This document shows, piece after piece, positions 28,320 to 36,568 of a DNA stretch of 47,902 bases. The position numbers and the translations under genes are program-made. The stretch spans positions 1 to 47,902 of the forward strand of contig JAGXSE010000038.1 in assembly GCA_018333865.1 (NCBI GenBank), given 5' to 3'. The notes beneath the pieces are model-generated. The model made no database searches, was not told the DNA's origin, and worked only from the letters and a program-made list of their open reading frames with translations. Source of the stretch: Syntrophomonadaceae bacterium. GTDB lineage: Bacteria > Bacillota > PH28-bin88. Position 1 is the first letter of the stretch. Every line of letters starts with the position of its first letter.

Positions 28320-31300
28320 CTAAATGTCATCTTTCAATGCAAGGAGCGTTCCGCCATAATCACCCAGGCGAGCCTGACAAACACCTTCCATATAAGCAAC
28401 TTTAGATATTGCTTCCTGGTTTTCTCCTGCTTCTGCCGCGGCCATTTTCAAATAATCCATGGAAACAGCATGTTCACCAGTGCTCGTAAAGATATCTGCC
28501 AGCAGCATATAAGCGTTTACATCAGGCAAAGTAAAGCAGCTCTCTAGTTGTTGTTTTACCTTCTCAATGGGCAGGGTGCGGCGCAGGATGCCTGCGAGGG
28601 CATAAAGAGGCAAGTGGAATTTAGGGTTTGCTGCCAAAGCCTGCCGGTAGGATGCGGCGGCCTGCTCATCGGCTCCTGTTGCTTCCAAAGCTTTGCCCAG
28701 ACGGTAGTGAGCGTGATACCCACCCATGCCATGGGTACTGGAATAGTAAATTGGCGCCTCGCCCATGGTCAAACAGCTGCTAAAGGCTTGTGCTGCTGCA
28801 CCATAATTTTCCTGTTCCATAAATATTTCGCCTTTTAAAAACTGTAAATCGGTAAAATTGGGGTATTCAATCATTGCCTGATCAATTAGCTGCAAGCCCT
28901 GCTCAAATTGTTGCAACTCTTTTAAGCAAATGACCATTTTTAGCACTAGATCAGAGGTGTAGTTTTGGCCGGGCTGATAGGACAGTTCTAATTGTTCCAA
29001 CGCGTTAGCGTACTGGCCAAGGTTCAGCAGTTCAACTCCCAGGCTGTAGCGCAAAAATCTATTGTCTTTATCCTCTGAGAGTGCATGGCGTATTATGGCC
29101 AGGTTGCGCTCAGATTTATTTTTTTTAAGCACGGTGGAGGTTAAATGGCCGTAGTGGAAAATTCGAATTGGAGCAATCTTCACCGCCCCTTCACCAGCGA
29201 CTGCAATGATTTGGTCCACAACCTGCTCGTGGAGTGTCCTTTTAAAACGGTATTGAGGGCGATTGCGAAACAGCCGGCATACCAGATCGGTGATGAAATC
29301 ATGACCAAGCTCTGGGTGTCCGTAGTAGTTAATTAACTGAAAACAATAAGCTTCCACACTATGGGCGAGGGGTAAAGAGCGGATTTTTGCGTCTTCCCCC
29401 TTGGGAATTTCTTCGTCTGCATCCAGGACTAATAGCCATTCTCCCGTAGCCATGTCCAGGGCAAAATTCCGGGCTGCAGAAAAGTCATGCTTCCACTGGT
29501 AATGATAGATCTTAGCACCAAATTGCTGGGCCACCTGGACAGTAGTATCGCTGGACCCGGTATCAACGATAATAATTTCATCCACTGCTCCGCTGATGCT
29601 GTTTAAACAGCGGGGTAAGTGCTCGGCCTCGTCTTTTACAATCATGCAGAGACTGATCCGGGGCCGGTTTTTATTTAATAAGGCATAGACCTGTTCGGTA
29701 CCCGAAATGCTGTTTAAAATCGACAGGGTCTGCTGTCTGTATATTTGGGCGTATGCCAAATGGATCTCGATATGCTCCGGCTGCCAGGTCAGCGCTTTAG
29801 CATAGACCTGGCGAGCCTGCTCCCACTGCTGATGGCGGCTATAAATTCCACCCAAATACAATGCTCCCTGGCTGTCATTAGACCCTGCAGCCAGCGCTTC
29901 CTCTAGCCAGTACTGGGCCAATGTTTCATCTCCGTGGCGATAAAATAACTTCCCGGCAGCCATCATCAATTCAGGTTCTCCGTCGGCCAACGGGAGAAGT
30001 TTCTCTGCCAGCGATAATTTATTTGCCAGCAGCAGTTTATTGACCAGGTCACGAAATGCGTTTGCTGAGGAAAGCACTTCTTCACTGGACAAAGAGGGGA
30101 GGGGAACTGTCTCTAAGAGGAAACTGTGACAGATTTGAAACAGTTTTTTAATCGTGCCCTCCTGCCAGGTGGATAGCAGTGCCGCTGCCTGTTCCATGCT
30201 TTCTTCCAGCCAGTAAAGCAGACATAGATTTCTGGTGGAACGCGGGTAATGATCACTGGAAATGCTAATCTGGCTCAAATGCTCCTTGGCTCTGGTCAGG
30301 TCGCCAAGCAAGAGGAATACTTCCCCTGCCGTAGCATGATAACAATCGCCCTCAGCTTTTTGCTGGATTGCTTTTTGGAGAAACAGAAGGGCTTGCTGGG
30401 GGTGTCCTTCGGCTAAGAAAATATCGGCCAAGGCCAGATTGGCTGCGGGAGTTGCCATGTGGAAAAAATTATCAAGGTAAGCAATGGTTTCTGGCGTTCC
30501 CTTTAGCGGCAGCAAAAGATGAACAATCCTGGCCAAGGGCTGTAAATCAGTGGGATTAGACATCAATTGTCTCCGAAAGACTTCCACAGCTCTTTCTTTT
30601 TCACCGATCTTTATATAAGCGTCCGCCATTGCCAGCCAAGCCCGTTCCCCGCTAACCCCTGCTTCACTGGCGTAGTTTGACGGCGCTGCACCCATGGCAA
30701 GACAACGTTCCAGCATCTGGACAGCTTGCCAGTAGTTCCTTAACTCCAGATGCAGCACGGCCATGTGGTAGTACAGATCTGTATAATCTGGAAACAAAGA
30801 TGCCCTTTCCTGTAAATACTGAATTGCCTCAAGCTTTTTATTCATCTGTGCCAGACAGTCAGCTTTTCTGCGGACCAGGTAGCTGGCATACGGCGCTTCC
30901 CAGTGAATATTCTTTTCAGCCAGGTCAAAATATTCAAGGGCCCGATCGTATTCACCAGCGCGCAAATATTCTACGGCCAGGTTATAATAGAGGAAATTAT
31001 CGGGCTGCCGGGAAGCTAATTCCTGCTGAAGGAGGGCCATGTTGCGACTGGTCTTGTCTTTTTTGTCAACTTCCCGTTTGAGATATCCATAATGGCGGAC
31101 CCGGACCTGAGAGGCCACCTTGATGGCTTCCCTGCCGGCAGCATTCATAATGCTAGCGATAATTCCTTCGTGAACGCGCCCGGTATAGCGGTAATTAGGC
31201 CTGTTGCGAAAGAGGCGCATGGTGAGGTTGGTCAGGCTAATTTCAGGATCATTTACTCCCATTTCATTAACAGTCTGCAGAAAATAGGCCTCCGCCTCAG

Positions 31301-31610
31301 GGACTGTTACTAGTTGTTTTAAATGGGGAATATCTTCGCTGTAAAACTCATCATCAGCGTCCAGAATCAGAATCCAGTCGCAGGTAGCAAGCTCCAAAGA
31401 ACGGTTACGGGCTTCACTGAAACTGTTAGTCCAGGGGAAAAAGCTTACTTGAGCCCCCAATTTTCTCGCGATGGCAACTGTGTCATCCTGAGAACCAGTG
31501 TCAACCACGATTATTTCATCAACCAAACCTGTCACGCTCTTAAGGCAACAAGGCAGGTTTTCTGCTTCGTCTTTCACGATCATGCATAAGCTAATGCTGG
31601 GACTAGCCAA
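28320..31610 (-). CDS. double glycosyltransferase-2 / TPR protein
   Basis: A very large (~1,096 residues) cytoplasmic protein built as two similar halves. Each starts with a GT-A glycosyltransferase family 2 domain: ISLCMIVKDEAENLP with DTGSQDDT and LILDADDEF (residues 5-95), and again ISLCMIVKDEAEHLP with DTGSSDTT and LVLDADEEI (about 650-745). Both keep the metal-binding DAD. Each is followed by a long run of TPR repeats. GT2-TPR proteins glycosylate peptides or proteins (SunS and similar); the acceptor here is unknown. The start is uncertain: TTG 31610 has AGGGGG nine bases upstream, GTG 31619 less so. It overlaps the upstream TPR gene. Confidence 0.88.
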   Translation of the reverse strand: MASPSISLCMIVKDEAENLPCCLKSVTGLVDEIIVVDTGSQDDTVAIARKLGAQVSFFPWTNSFSEARNRSLELATCDWILILDADDEFYSEDIPHLKQLVTVPEAEAYFLQTVNEMGVNDPEISLTNLTMRLFRNRPNYRYTGRVHEGIIASIMNAAGREAIKVASQVRVRHYGYLKREVDKKDKTSRNMALLQQELASRQPDNFLYYNLAVEYLRAGEYDRALEYFDLAEKNIHWEAPYASYLVRRKADCLAQMNKKLEAIQYLQERASLFPDYTDLYYHMAVLHLELRNYWQAVQMLERCLAMGAAPSNYASEAGVSGERAWLAMADAYIKIGEKERAVEVFRRQLMSNPTDLQPLARIVHLLLPLKGTPETIAYLDNFFHMATPAANLALADIFLAEGHPQQALLFLQKAIQQKAEGDCYHATAGEVFLLLGDLTRAKEHLSQISISSDHYPRSTRNLCLLYWLEESMEQAAALLSTWQEGTIKKLFQICHSFLLETVPLPSLSSEEVLSSANAFRDLVNKLLLANKLSLAEKLLPLADGEPELMMAAGKLFYRHGDETLAQYWLEEALAAGSNDSQGALYLGGIYSRHQQWEQARQVYAKALTWQPEHIEIHLAYAQIYRQQTLSILNSISGTEQVYALLNKNRPRISLCMIVKDEAEHLPRCLNSISGAVDEIIIVDTGSSDTTVQVAQQFGAKIYHYQWKHDFSAARNFALDMATGEWLLVLDADEEIPKGEDAKIRSLPLAHSVEAYCFQLINYYGHPELGHDFITDLVCRLFRNRPQYRFKRTLHEQVVDQIIAVAGEGAVKIAPIRIFHYGHLTSTVLKKNKSERNLAIIRHALSEDKDNRFLRYSLGVELLNLGQYANALEQLELSYQPGQNYTSDLVLKMVICLKELQQFEQGLQLIDQAMIEYPNFTDLQFLKGEIFMEQENYGAAAQAFSSCLTMGEAPIYYSSTHGMGGYHAHYRLGKALEATGADEQAAASYRQALAANPKFHLPLYALAGILRRTLPIEKVKQQLESCFTLPDVNAYMLLADIFTSTGEHAVSMDYLKMAAAEAGENQEAISKVAYMEGVCQARLGDYGGTLLALKDDI

Positions 31611-32535
31611 CTGGTTCACCCCCTGTCGAAATGGGCATGTATAATTCCTCTAATTGTTTTAAGCCGGACATCAGTTCCTGATGCTGTCTGGCTATGGCAG
31701 GGGCTTCCTTAAAATAACGGAAAGCCTGGTCGAGAATCTCTTTTTCCCGCCAGAGGCTGGCCTGAGCTGTCAATAGAGCCAAAGCCTTGTCCTGGGGTTT
31801 TTGCTGCAAGACGCGACGGGCTGCCATCAGAGCTAGTTCCGCAGCTTCCGCCGCCACCAGGGCACCAACTATTCCATGGAGGGAAGGCAGATTAGAAAAA
31901 ATAAAATAGCGGTCCAGGTAGGCCAAACAGCGATCATAATCCATAGTTTTTACCAGGTTGCGGGCTAAACCCTTGAGGGATGGGGGATTATCGGACCGAA
32001 ATTGGAGAGCTACGGTGTATGCTTTCACTGCCTGTTCGTGGGCCCCCGCCGCCTCCAAAACCTCGCCAGCCATTTGACAGGCTTTGTAGCTGCCCACTCC
32101 TTCTGTTGTGTCAAAAAAAGAAGGTGCTGGTCCCAGTTTCAAACAGTGATTGAAAGCTTCCATAGCGTCTTCAGGCTGGTTTAAGAATTTATGGACCAAC
32201 CCTTTTAAGAAAAACAGGTCTGTATAAAGAGGAAACCAGTCGATGCCCCGTTTAAGCACTTCCAGTGCAAGATGGTATTCTTTTTCCTCCAGCAGACAGG
32301 TGGCGAAGTTGCGAAATAAGCTGGCAGTATTTGGCCACTGTCGATCACAGTCCCGGTAGAGGCCCAGAAAATAGTGGATAGCCTGCCGATAGTCCCCTGC
32401 GTGGTAATGCTCTAGCCCCTGGTTATACCTGAAGGAGAGGTTTTGCTCATCCTTGTCTTTATGAGGAGATCCTTGAATTACTTTTAAGTTTTTTTGCATC
32501 TTAGCTTTTTTTGCGGTGAGCTTGCTTTTTTTCAT
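31603..32535 (-). CDS. TPR-repeat protein
   Basis: A 310-residue protein with a lysine-rich N-terminus (KKSKLTAKKAKMQKNLK) followed by TPR units such as YNQGLEHYHAGDYRQAIHYF and ALEVLKRGIDWFP. It shares with both halves of the next protein the module C-L-x2-G-x-A-P followed by G-V/M-G-S/G and a helix ending E-A/T-x-G-A-x-E-Q-A, so the two genes are paralogous in part. It has no glycosyltransferase domain and may be an adaptor. ATG start with GGAGGTG five bases upstream; first gene of the leftward group. Confidence 0.85.
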   Translation of the reverse strand: MKKSKLTAKKAKMQKNLKVIQGSPHKDKDEQNLSFRYNQGLEHYHAGDYRQAIHYFLGLYRDCDRQWPNTASLFRNFATCLLEEKEYHLALEVLKRGIDWFPLYTDLFFLKGLVHKFLNQPEDAMEAFNHCLKLGPAPSFFDTTEGVGSYKACQMAGEVLEAAGAHEQAVKAYTVALQFRSDNPPSLKGLARNLVKTMDYDRCLAYLDRYFIFSNLPSLHGIVGALVAAEAAELALMAARRVLQQKPQDKALALLTAQASLWREKEILDQAFRYFKEAPAIARQHQELMSGLKQLEELYMPISTGGEPVG

Positions 32536-32661
32536 TAAGGCACCTCCGTGGCAGAAGGCTGTTTTTGCCGCTTTAAAAACCAGCCGAAGCCGTTTACTAA
32601 TGTAGCGTAATCGAGGATTTCATGATCAAAGTATGAGTTTAAGAACAAGGGTGTTACAGTC

Positions 32662-32688
32662 AAAAAAAGGGCACCGAGGCTGGTGCCC
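32662..32688 (-). terminator. terminator after the VTF-repeat gene
   Basis: GGGCACC (32669-32675) pairs with GGTGCCC (32682-32688), followed on the minus strand by seven Ts. It lies seven bases after the stop codon of the VTF-repeat gene and separates it from the TPR/glycosyltransferase group. Confidence 0.9.
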
Positions 32689-32695
32689 TCTTTTG

Positions 32696-33367
32696 TTAAA
32701 CATGGGCCTGATAATAAGCATCAAAAGTAATATCAGCTGCAGCAGTTAAGGATGCATAGGAAAGACGGGCATATTTGAGGAAATATTTAGGCACAAAAAC
32801 TGTAGCTGCATTGCCGTCAAGGGTAAATGCGCTCGTGTCTAAAATCCAGAAGTTAGCATTGGGGCTAACCTCCACCTTAATGCTCACTTGGCCGGATCCC
32901 CTGTTATGGACGGCAAAAGAAACCATCGACATTTGGGATACGTCTTTCGGCAGGATGTCGTCATAAACTGTGGTAGAAGATAGGACTGATGTGGATGTAT
33001 CAGTAGCCACAAAACGGGAGGCATGCTGAATCTGCGCTTCGCCGAAGGTTACGGAACCGAAAGTGACTGAGCTAAAGGTCACAGTGCCGTTGATATCGCC
33101 GAAGGTTACAGTACCGTTGATGTTTCCAAACGTAACTGAACTGAAGGTTACTGAGCTGAAAGTGACGGAACCGAAAGTAACCGAACCGCTAATATCGCCA
33201 AAAGTAACTGTGCCGTTAATATTGCCAAAAGTAGTTGCCACTGTGTCGGTAATGCTTTGGATATTTAGCCTGCCGCTGGTAGTGGAAAGAGCCTGGTTTG
33301 TCTCGCTGCCAAATATTTGCACTTTTAACTGTTCTGGTTCCACGTTAAAAACTAAATTATTAGCCAT
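32696..33367 (-). CDS. DUF6385-type protein with VTF repeats
   Basis: A 223-residue protein of unknown function. Residues ~35-115 consist of strands V-T-F-G/S-S (5 residues) alternating with V-T-F-G-N/D-I-N/S-G-T/S (9 residues), about a dozen in all, which suggests a beta-solenoid or extended beta fibre. Its Thr/Ser content would make it a good O-glycosylation target. The C-terminal ~100 residues (VSPNANFWILD ... VFVPKYFLKYARLSY) match the end of the divergent gene at 33886 and resemble DUF6385. It has no signal peptide, so export, if any, would be by sporulation or lysis. ATG 33367 with GGAGG seven bases upstream. Confidence 0.75.
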   Translation of the reverse strand: MANNLVFNVEPEQLKVQIFGSETNQALSTTSGRLNIQSITDTVATTFGNINGTVTFGDISGSVTFGSVTFSSVTFSSVTFGNINGTVTFGDINGTVTFSSVTFGSVTFGEAQIQHASRFVATDTSTSVLSSTTVYDDILPKDVSQMSMVSFAVHNRGSGQVSIKVEVSPNANFWILDTSAFTLDGNAATVFVPKYFLKYARLSYASLTAAADITFDAYYQAHV

Positions 33368-33645
33368 CAAATCTCCTCCTTAAAATACTTTTTTGGTAAT
33401 ATTGTCATGAATAACCATTATCTGGTGTCCTGATGTTATTGTATTCCTTCCAGATTGTGGAGGTGAATGTAGTTTTTGCTTTGTTTATTTTTTTGCTGCA
33501 TTCAGCAAGCTTTTGCATACGATGTAGTTAAAAATGTCATAACTTTTTTTCGATTCAACTGGGTCTTGGCTTCAGAGGGGGATTGCAACCCCCACTGAAG
33601 CTTAGAGCCAGTTAATATAGTAGCGTAGCCGCTCTTATCCCGCCG

Positions 33646-33790
33646 CTTTAATTGGGGACATTCCTGTCCCATTCAAGAGGCAAGAAGCAAGAGGCAGGAA
33701 ACAGGATGGATAAGCGGCTTTTAGTCCCTAAGCATCTGGCTCTTGCTTCCTGCTTCCTGCATCCTGATTACTAGCAGGTGTGTCCCCTTT
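33646..33790. repeat. dispersed intergenic repeat, copy C
   Basis: The gap 33368-33885 holds no gene. Within it this ~145-bp element has GGGGACATTCCTGTCCC at one end and CAGGTGTGTCCCCTTT at the other, and two inversely related purine/pyrimidine tracts (AAGCAAGAGGCAGGAA near 33690 and CTTGCTTCCTGCTTCCTGC near 33745) that can fold. Its plan matches copies A and B (GGAAxGGGGACACACC ... short repeats ... GGAATGTCCCC), with a diverged interior. Confidence 0.65.
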
Positions 33791-33885
33791 CCTTAGCAGC
33801 GGGGGTATTAGAGCGGGTAGCTATCTATGATAAAACCAGGCGAAAGATTAGGCGATTAAGAAATTTATCCAAGGGAAGTGAAGCG

Positions 33886-34923
33886 ATGGACTGTCAAAAT
33901 GAGGTTTATAACGCTAATTTTATTAACGGAAATGGGCCTGACGGCACCTTCCCTGATGGCTGGCTGACAGTAGGGGGAGACGAGAATACTCAGTGGTTAT
34001 GGCAAAAGCCTCCATCCGGAGCAGGGCAGGTCAAGATTGTTAACCCAAATAACATAAAAGCCGGCATTATTCAAGAGCAGTCGGTGCATGTTCCCATTGG
34101 CGAAAAACAGCGCTGGCTGCTAAAGCTTTCTTTAACAGCAGATCAGCCAGGCCGGTTAGCTTATATCCGGATCAATTATCGGAATCCGGCAGGATTTCCC
34201 CTGGGGTTTGCCGAGTTTTTCCATAAAATTAAACCAGAGCAAGCCGGTTATCAAGAAGTAGTGTTTACCCCTTGCGGTGCCACAGCCGCTTTGGTAGAGG
34301 TTGGATTGGCATCCGCAGGCATCCTTTTTATCCATGAAGTTGTTTGTTGCAGGCTCTACCCAGTAAAAAAAATTCGCCTTGATGAGAAGGGCAGAATTTT
34401 TGTTAAAAATGTGGAAACTATCAATGAAATTGTTAAGCCGGTCAGGGTGAAAATGGATGCCCCTATTCAGGCCAATATCAAGGCATGCATAGAGGCTGAT
34501 ATTAGAAATCTTAATTACCAGAAGGATTCCATCCGGGTTTATGGCAGCCAGGCCGGGGTACCTCTGCAGACTAATCCCGCAGGCCAGGCCCAAGTAGAGA
34601 TTGCCGGAAACAGTTTTATCTCGGATATAAAAACAGTTGTCACCGGGGACACATTGGTTTATGCTGCCTCCTATGATGTATCCAGAATAAAGGTCTATTC
34701 CTATGCAGTGCTGAATACGGGTACCAAGCCGGCTGCGCTCAGGGTCTATATCAGCCCCAATGGTGTGAATTGGGTTGCCGACGGACCGGAATTGATACTG
34801 ACGCCAGGGAAAATGGAGCTGTTAGTTGCCAAATATTTTTTGCACTACTCCTCGGTGGGCTTTTGGTCTCTTAACAAAGGAGAGCTTACGGGTTTAACAA
34901 TTTGGTTCCAGGGGCAGTGTTAG
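33886..34923 (+). CDS. two-domain DUF6385-type protein
   Basis: A 345-residue protein. Residues ~8-160 (NFINGNGPDGTFPDGWLTVG, then alternating strands) look like a beta-sandwich carbohydrate-binding-type domain; a linker with repeated ANIKACIEADI/VKMDAPIQ-type strands follows; the C-terminal ~110 residues (VYISPNGVNWVADG ... VAKYFLHYSSVGF) match the end of the VTF-repeat protein on the other side of repeat C. The open frame extends to 33778, but ATG 33886 gives a sensible start. No signal peptide. The function is unknown; a structural or sugar-binding role is inference. Confidence 0.7.
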   Translation: MDCQNEVYNANFINGNGPDGTFPDGWLTVGGDENTQWLWQKPPSGAGQVKIVNPNNIKAGIIQEQSVHVPIGEKQRWLLKLSLTADQPGRLAYIRINYRNPAGFPLGFAEFFHKIKPEQAGYQEVVFTPCGATAALVEVGLASAGILFIHEVVCCRLYPVKKIRLDEKGRIFVKNVETINEIVKPVRVKMDAPIQANIKACIEADIRNLNYQKDSIRVYGSQAGVPLQTNPAGQAQVEIAGNSFISDIKTVVTGDTLVYAASYDVSRIKVYSYAVLNTGTKPAALRVYISPNGVNWVADGPELILTPGKMELLVAKYFLHYSSVGFWSLNKGELTGLTIWFQGQC

Positions 34924-34987
34924 CTGGCTCCTGGTATTCCATGGATTATCCCGGGATAAAAATACATCCCCTGTGGGCAATTGTCCG

Positions 34988-35016
34988 TTGACAGCGCACA
35001 CTGGCTGATGTATAAT
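34988..35016 (+). promoter_or_regulatory. consensus promoter of the serine operon
   Basis: TTGACA (34988-34993) and TATAAT (35011-35016), both perfect and exactly 17 bases apart, lie just before the T-box leader. A promoter this strong fits control at the leader by attenuation. Confidence 0.92.
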
Positions 35017-35023
35017 TCGGATT

Positions 35024-35350
35024 AAATTTATTATTTTCAGGTTTTATAAGCGAAAACGATGCGGGGGAAAGGTACCCTTGTCCGGGGTCAAAAGAGAGCT
35101 GGTGGTTGGTGGAAACCAGCGTCCCCAACGAGGCGGAGAGCACCCCCAAGTGGACGGCGAAAAATTCATCAGCCGGGTGACCGACTTTTCTGCGGCCTCG
35201 TGAGCTGAAGTAAGCCGTTCCGGTCATGTCCGTTAAGCATGCCAAGTGAGCGGATGCTTTTTAACAGCAGCCGCTAATAAGGGTGGCACCGCGGGAAAAA
35301 AACCTCTCGTCCCTGATGGATTACATCGGGAAGGGGGGTTTGTTTTTTCG
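35024..35350 (+). ncRNA. T-box leader, serine type
   Basis: The ~330-base leader has the conserved T-box AATAAGGGTGGCACCGCGG (35276-35294) and the distal Stem I element AGAGAGCTGGTGG...AAACCAGC (from 35093). Stem I pairs GGGGG (35060s) with CCCCC (35143-35147) and CCTTG with CGAGG, leaving the 3' side of the specifier loop as GGAGAGCA: the codon AGC at 35139-35141, followed by the usual A, reads serine. The T-box bulge TGGC pairs with a G73-CCA end, and tRNA-Ser has G73. Uncharged tRNA-Ser would favour antitermination and switch on the genes downstream. Confidence 0.95.
35299..35348 (+). terminator. T-box attenuator terminator
   Basis: AACCTCTCGTCCCTGATG pairs with CATCGGGAAGGGGGGTT (35324-35340), followed by TGTTTTTT. 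It is mutually exclusive with the antiterminator that includes the T-box. Confidence 0.9.
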
Positions 35351-35407
35351 CCGTTTTTGCAATGAATAAGTCAATGAATAATTAGTTTTTTAGAGGAGGA
35401 AAAAATA

Positions 35408-36568
35408 ATGTGGGAGAAGCAAATTCTGCTGTTACCCGGACCAACTCCAGTGCCAGAAAGGGTGTTGCGGGCAATGGGCAGGCCGGCTGTTAATCACCGC
35501 GGGCCCGATTTTAAGGCCGTGTTGCAAGAGGTTACCCGGGGACTGAAGGATGTTTTCCAGACTGGGAATGATGTGTTGGTACTAACCTCTTCAGGTACCG
35601 GCGCCATGGAGGCGGCTGTTGTCAACTTCCTTTCCCCCGGCGACAAAGCCCTGGTTTTATCAGTCGGACAGTTTGGCGACAGGTTTAAAAAAATCTGCAA
35701 GACGTATGGCATTGAAGTTATTGCCCCGGAGTTTGCCTGGGGAACCGCAGTCGCTCCGCATAAAGTAGAGGAAGTCCTGACGGCTGACACCAGCCATGAG
35801 ATCAAGGCCGTCCTGGTGCAACACAATGAAACATCCACCGGAGTGTTAAACGACATTGCTAGCATCAGCAGGGCCAGGGGCGACCATCCTGCCCTGATGA
35901 TTGTAGATGCCATCAGCGGTTTGGCGGCAGCCCCATTGAAAACCGACGCATGGGGCCTGGATGTGGTGGTTGCAGGTTCGCAAAAGGCTTTTATGCTTCC
36001 GCCTGGCCTGGCTATGATCAGTGTGGGGCCCCGGGCCTGGGAAAGAGCGGTCAATAATAAGAGCCCCAAGTACTATTTTGACCTGCAGGCAGCCCGGGAT
36101 AACCTGACCCAGAGCCAGACGCCCTATACCCCTGCCGTATCCCTTTTCATGGGACTGCTGGAATCCCTGAAAATGATCCAGGAAGAGGGGCAAAACGAGT
36201 GTCTTTCCAGGCATGTTTTTTACCGGGACGTAGTTCGGGCTGGGGTTAAAGCCCTGGGATTGGAACTCTTGGCACCTGATACTATTGCCTCTCCGGCGGT
36301 AACCGCCGTGCGGGTGCCGCCAGGTTTTAAGGCCGGTGATATTAGCAGGCCGCTGCGGGACAAATACCAAGTGATTGTGGCCGGCGGCCAGGGCAAGTTA
36401 AAGGAAGAAATCTTCCGCATTGGCCACCTGGGCTATGTGCAGCTGACAGACCTCCTGGCAGCCCTTAGCGCGCTGGAGCTGGTAATGCAAGATCTAAACC
36501 TGCCGGTTCGGCCCGGGGCAGGAGTGGCGGCTGCTCAACAGGTAATCCTGGCAGGGAGGAGTGGTTAA
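35408..36568 (+). CDS. class V aminotransferase, probable phosphoserine aminotransferase
   Basis: A 386-residue PLP enzyme of the serine-pyruvate/alanine-glyoxylate type: LLLPGPTPVPERVLRAMG, VLTSSGTGAMEAAVVN, IVDAISGLAAAP and the PLP lysine in VVAGSQKAFMLPPGL. It is not the canonical SerC, but lies directly under the serine T-box and overlaps serA by one base, so I infer it converts 3-phosphohydroxypyruvate to phosphoserine, as proposed for related enzymes in organisms lacking SerC. ATG with AGAGGAGG upstream. Confidence 0.88.
   Translation: MWEKQILLLPGPTPVPERVLRAMGRPAVNHRGPDFKAVLQEVTRGLKDVFQTGNDVLVLTSSGTGAMEAAVVNFLSPGDKALVLSVGQFGDRFKKICKTYGIEVIAPEFAWGTAVAPHKVEEVLTADTSHEIKAVLVQHNETSTGVLNDIASISRARGDHPALMIVDAISGLAAAPLKTDAWGLDVVVAGSQKAFMLPPGLAMISVGPRAWERAVNNKSPKYYFDLQAARDNLTQSQTPYTPAVSLFMGLLESLKMIQEEGQNECLSRHVFYRDVVRAGVKALGLELLAPDTIASPAVTAVRVPPGFKAGDISRPLRDKYQVIVAGGQGKLKEEIFRIGHLGYVQLTDLLAALSALELVMQDLNLPVRPGAGVAAAQQVILAGRSG

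Noticed and set aside
33015-33245. CRISPR-like repeat DNA
   Set aside because: The DNA repetition is explained by the encoded VTF amino-acid repeat.
33063-33383. 106-residue plus-strand frame over the VTF repeat
   Set aside because: It is the mirror of the minus-strand repeat; the VTF gene has a strong ribosome site and terminator.
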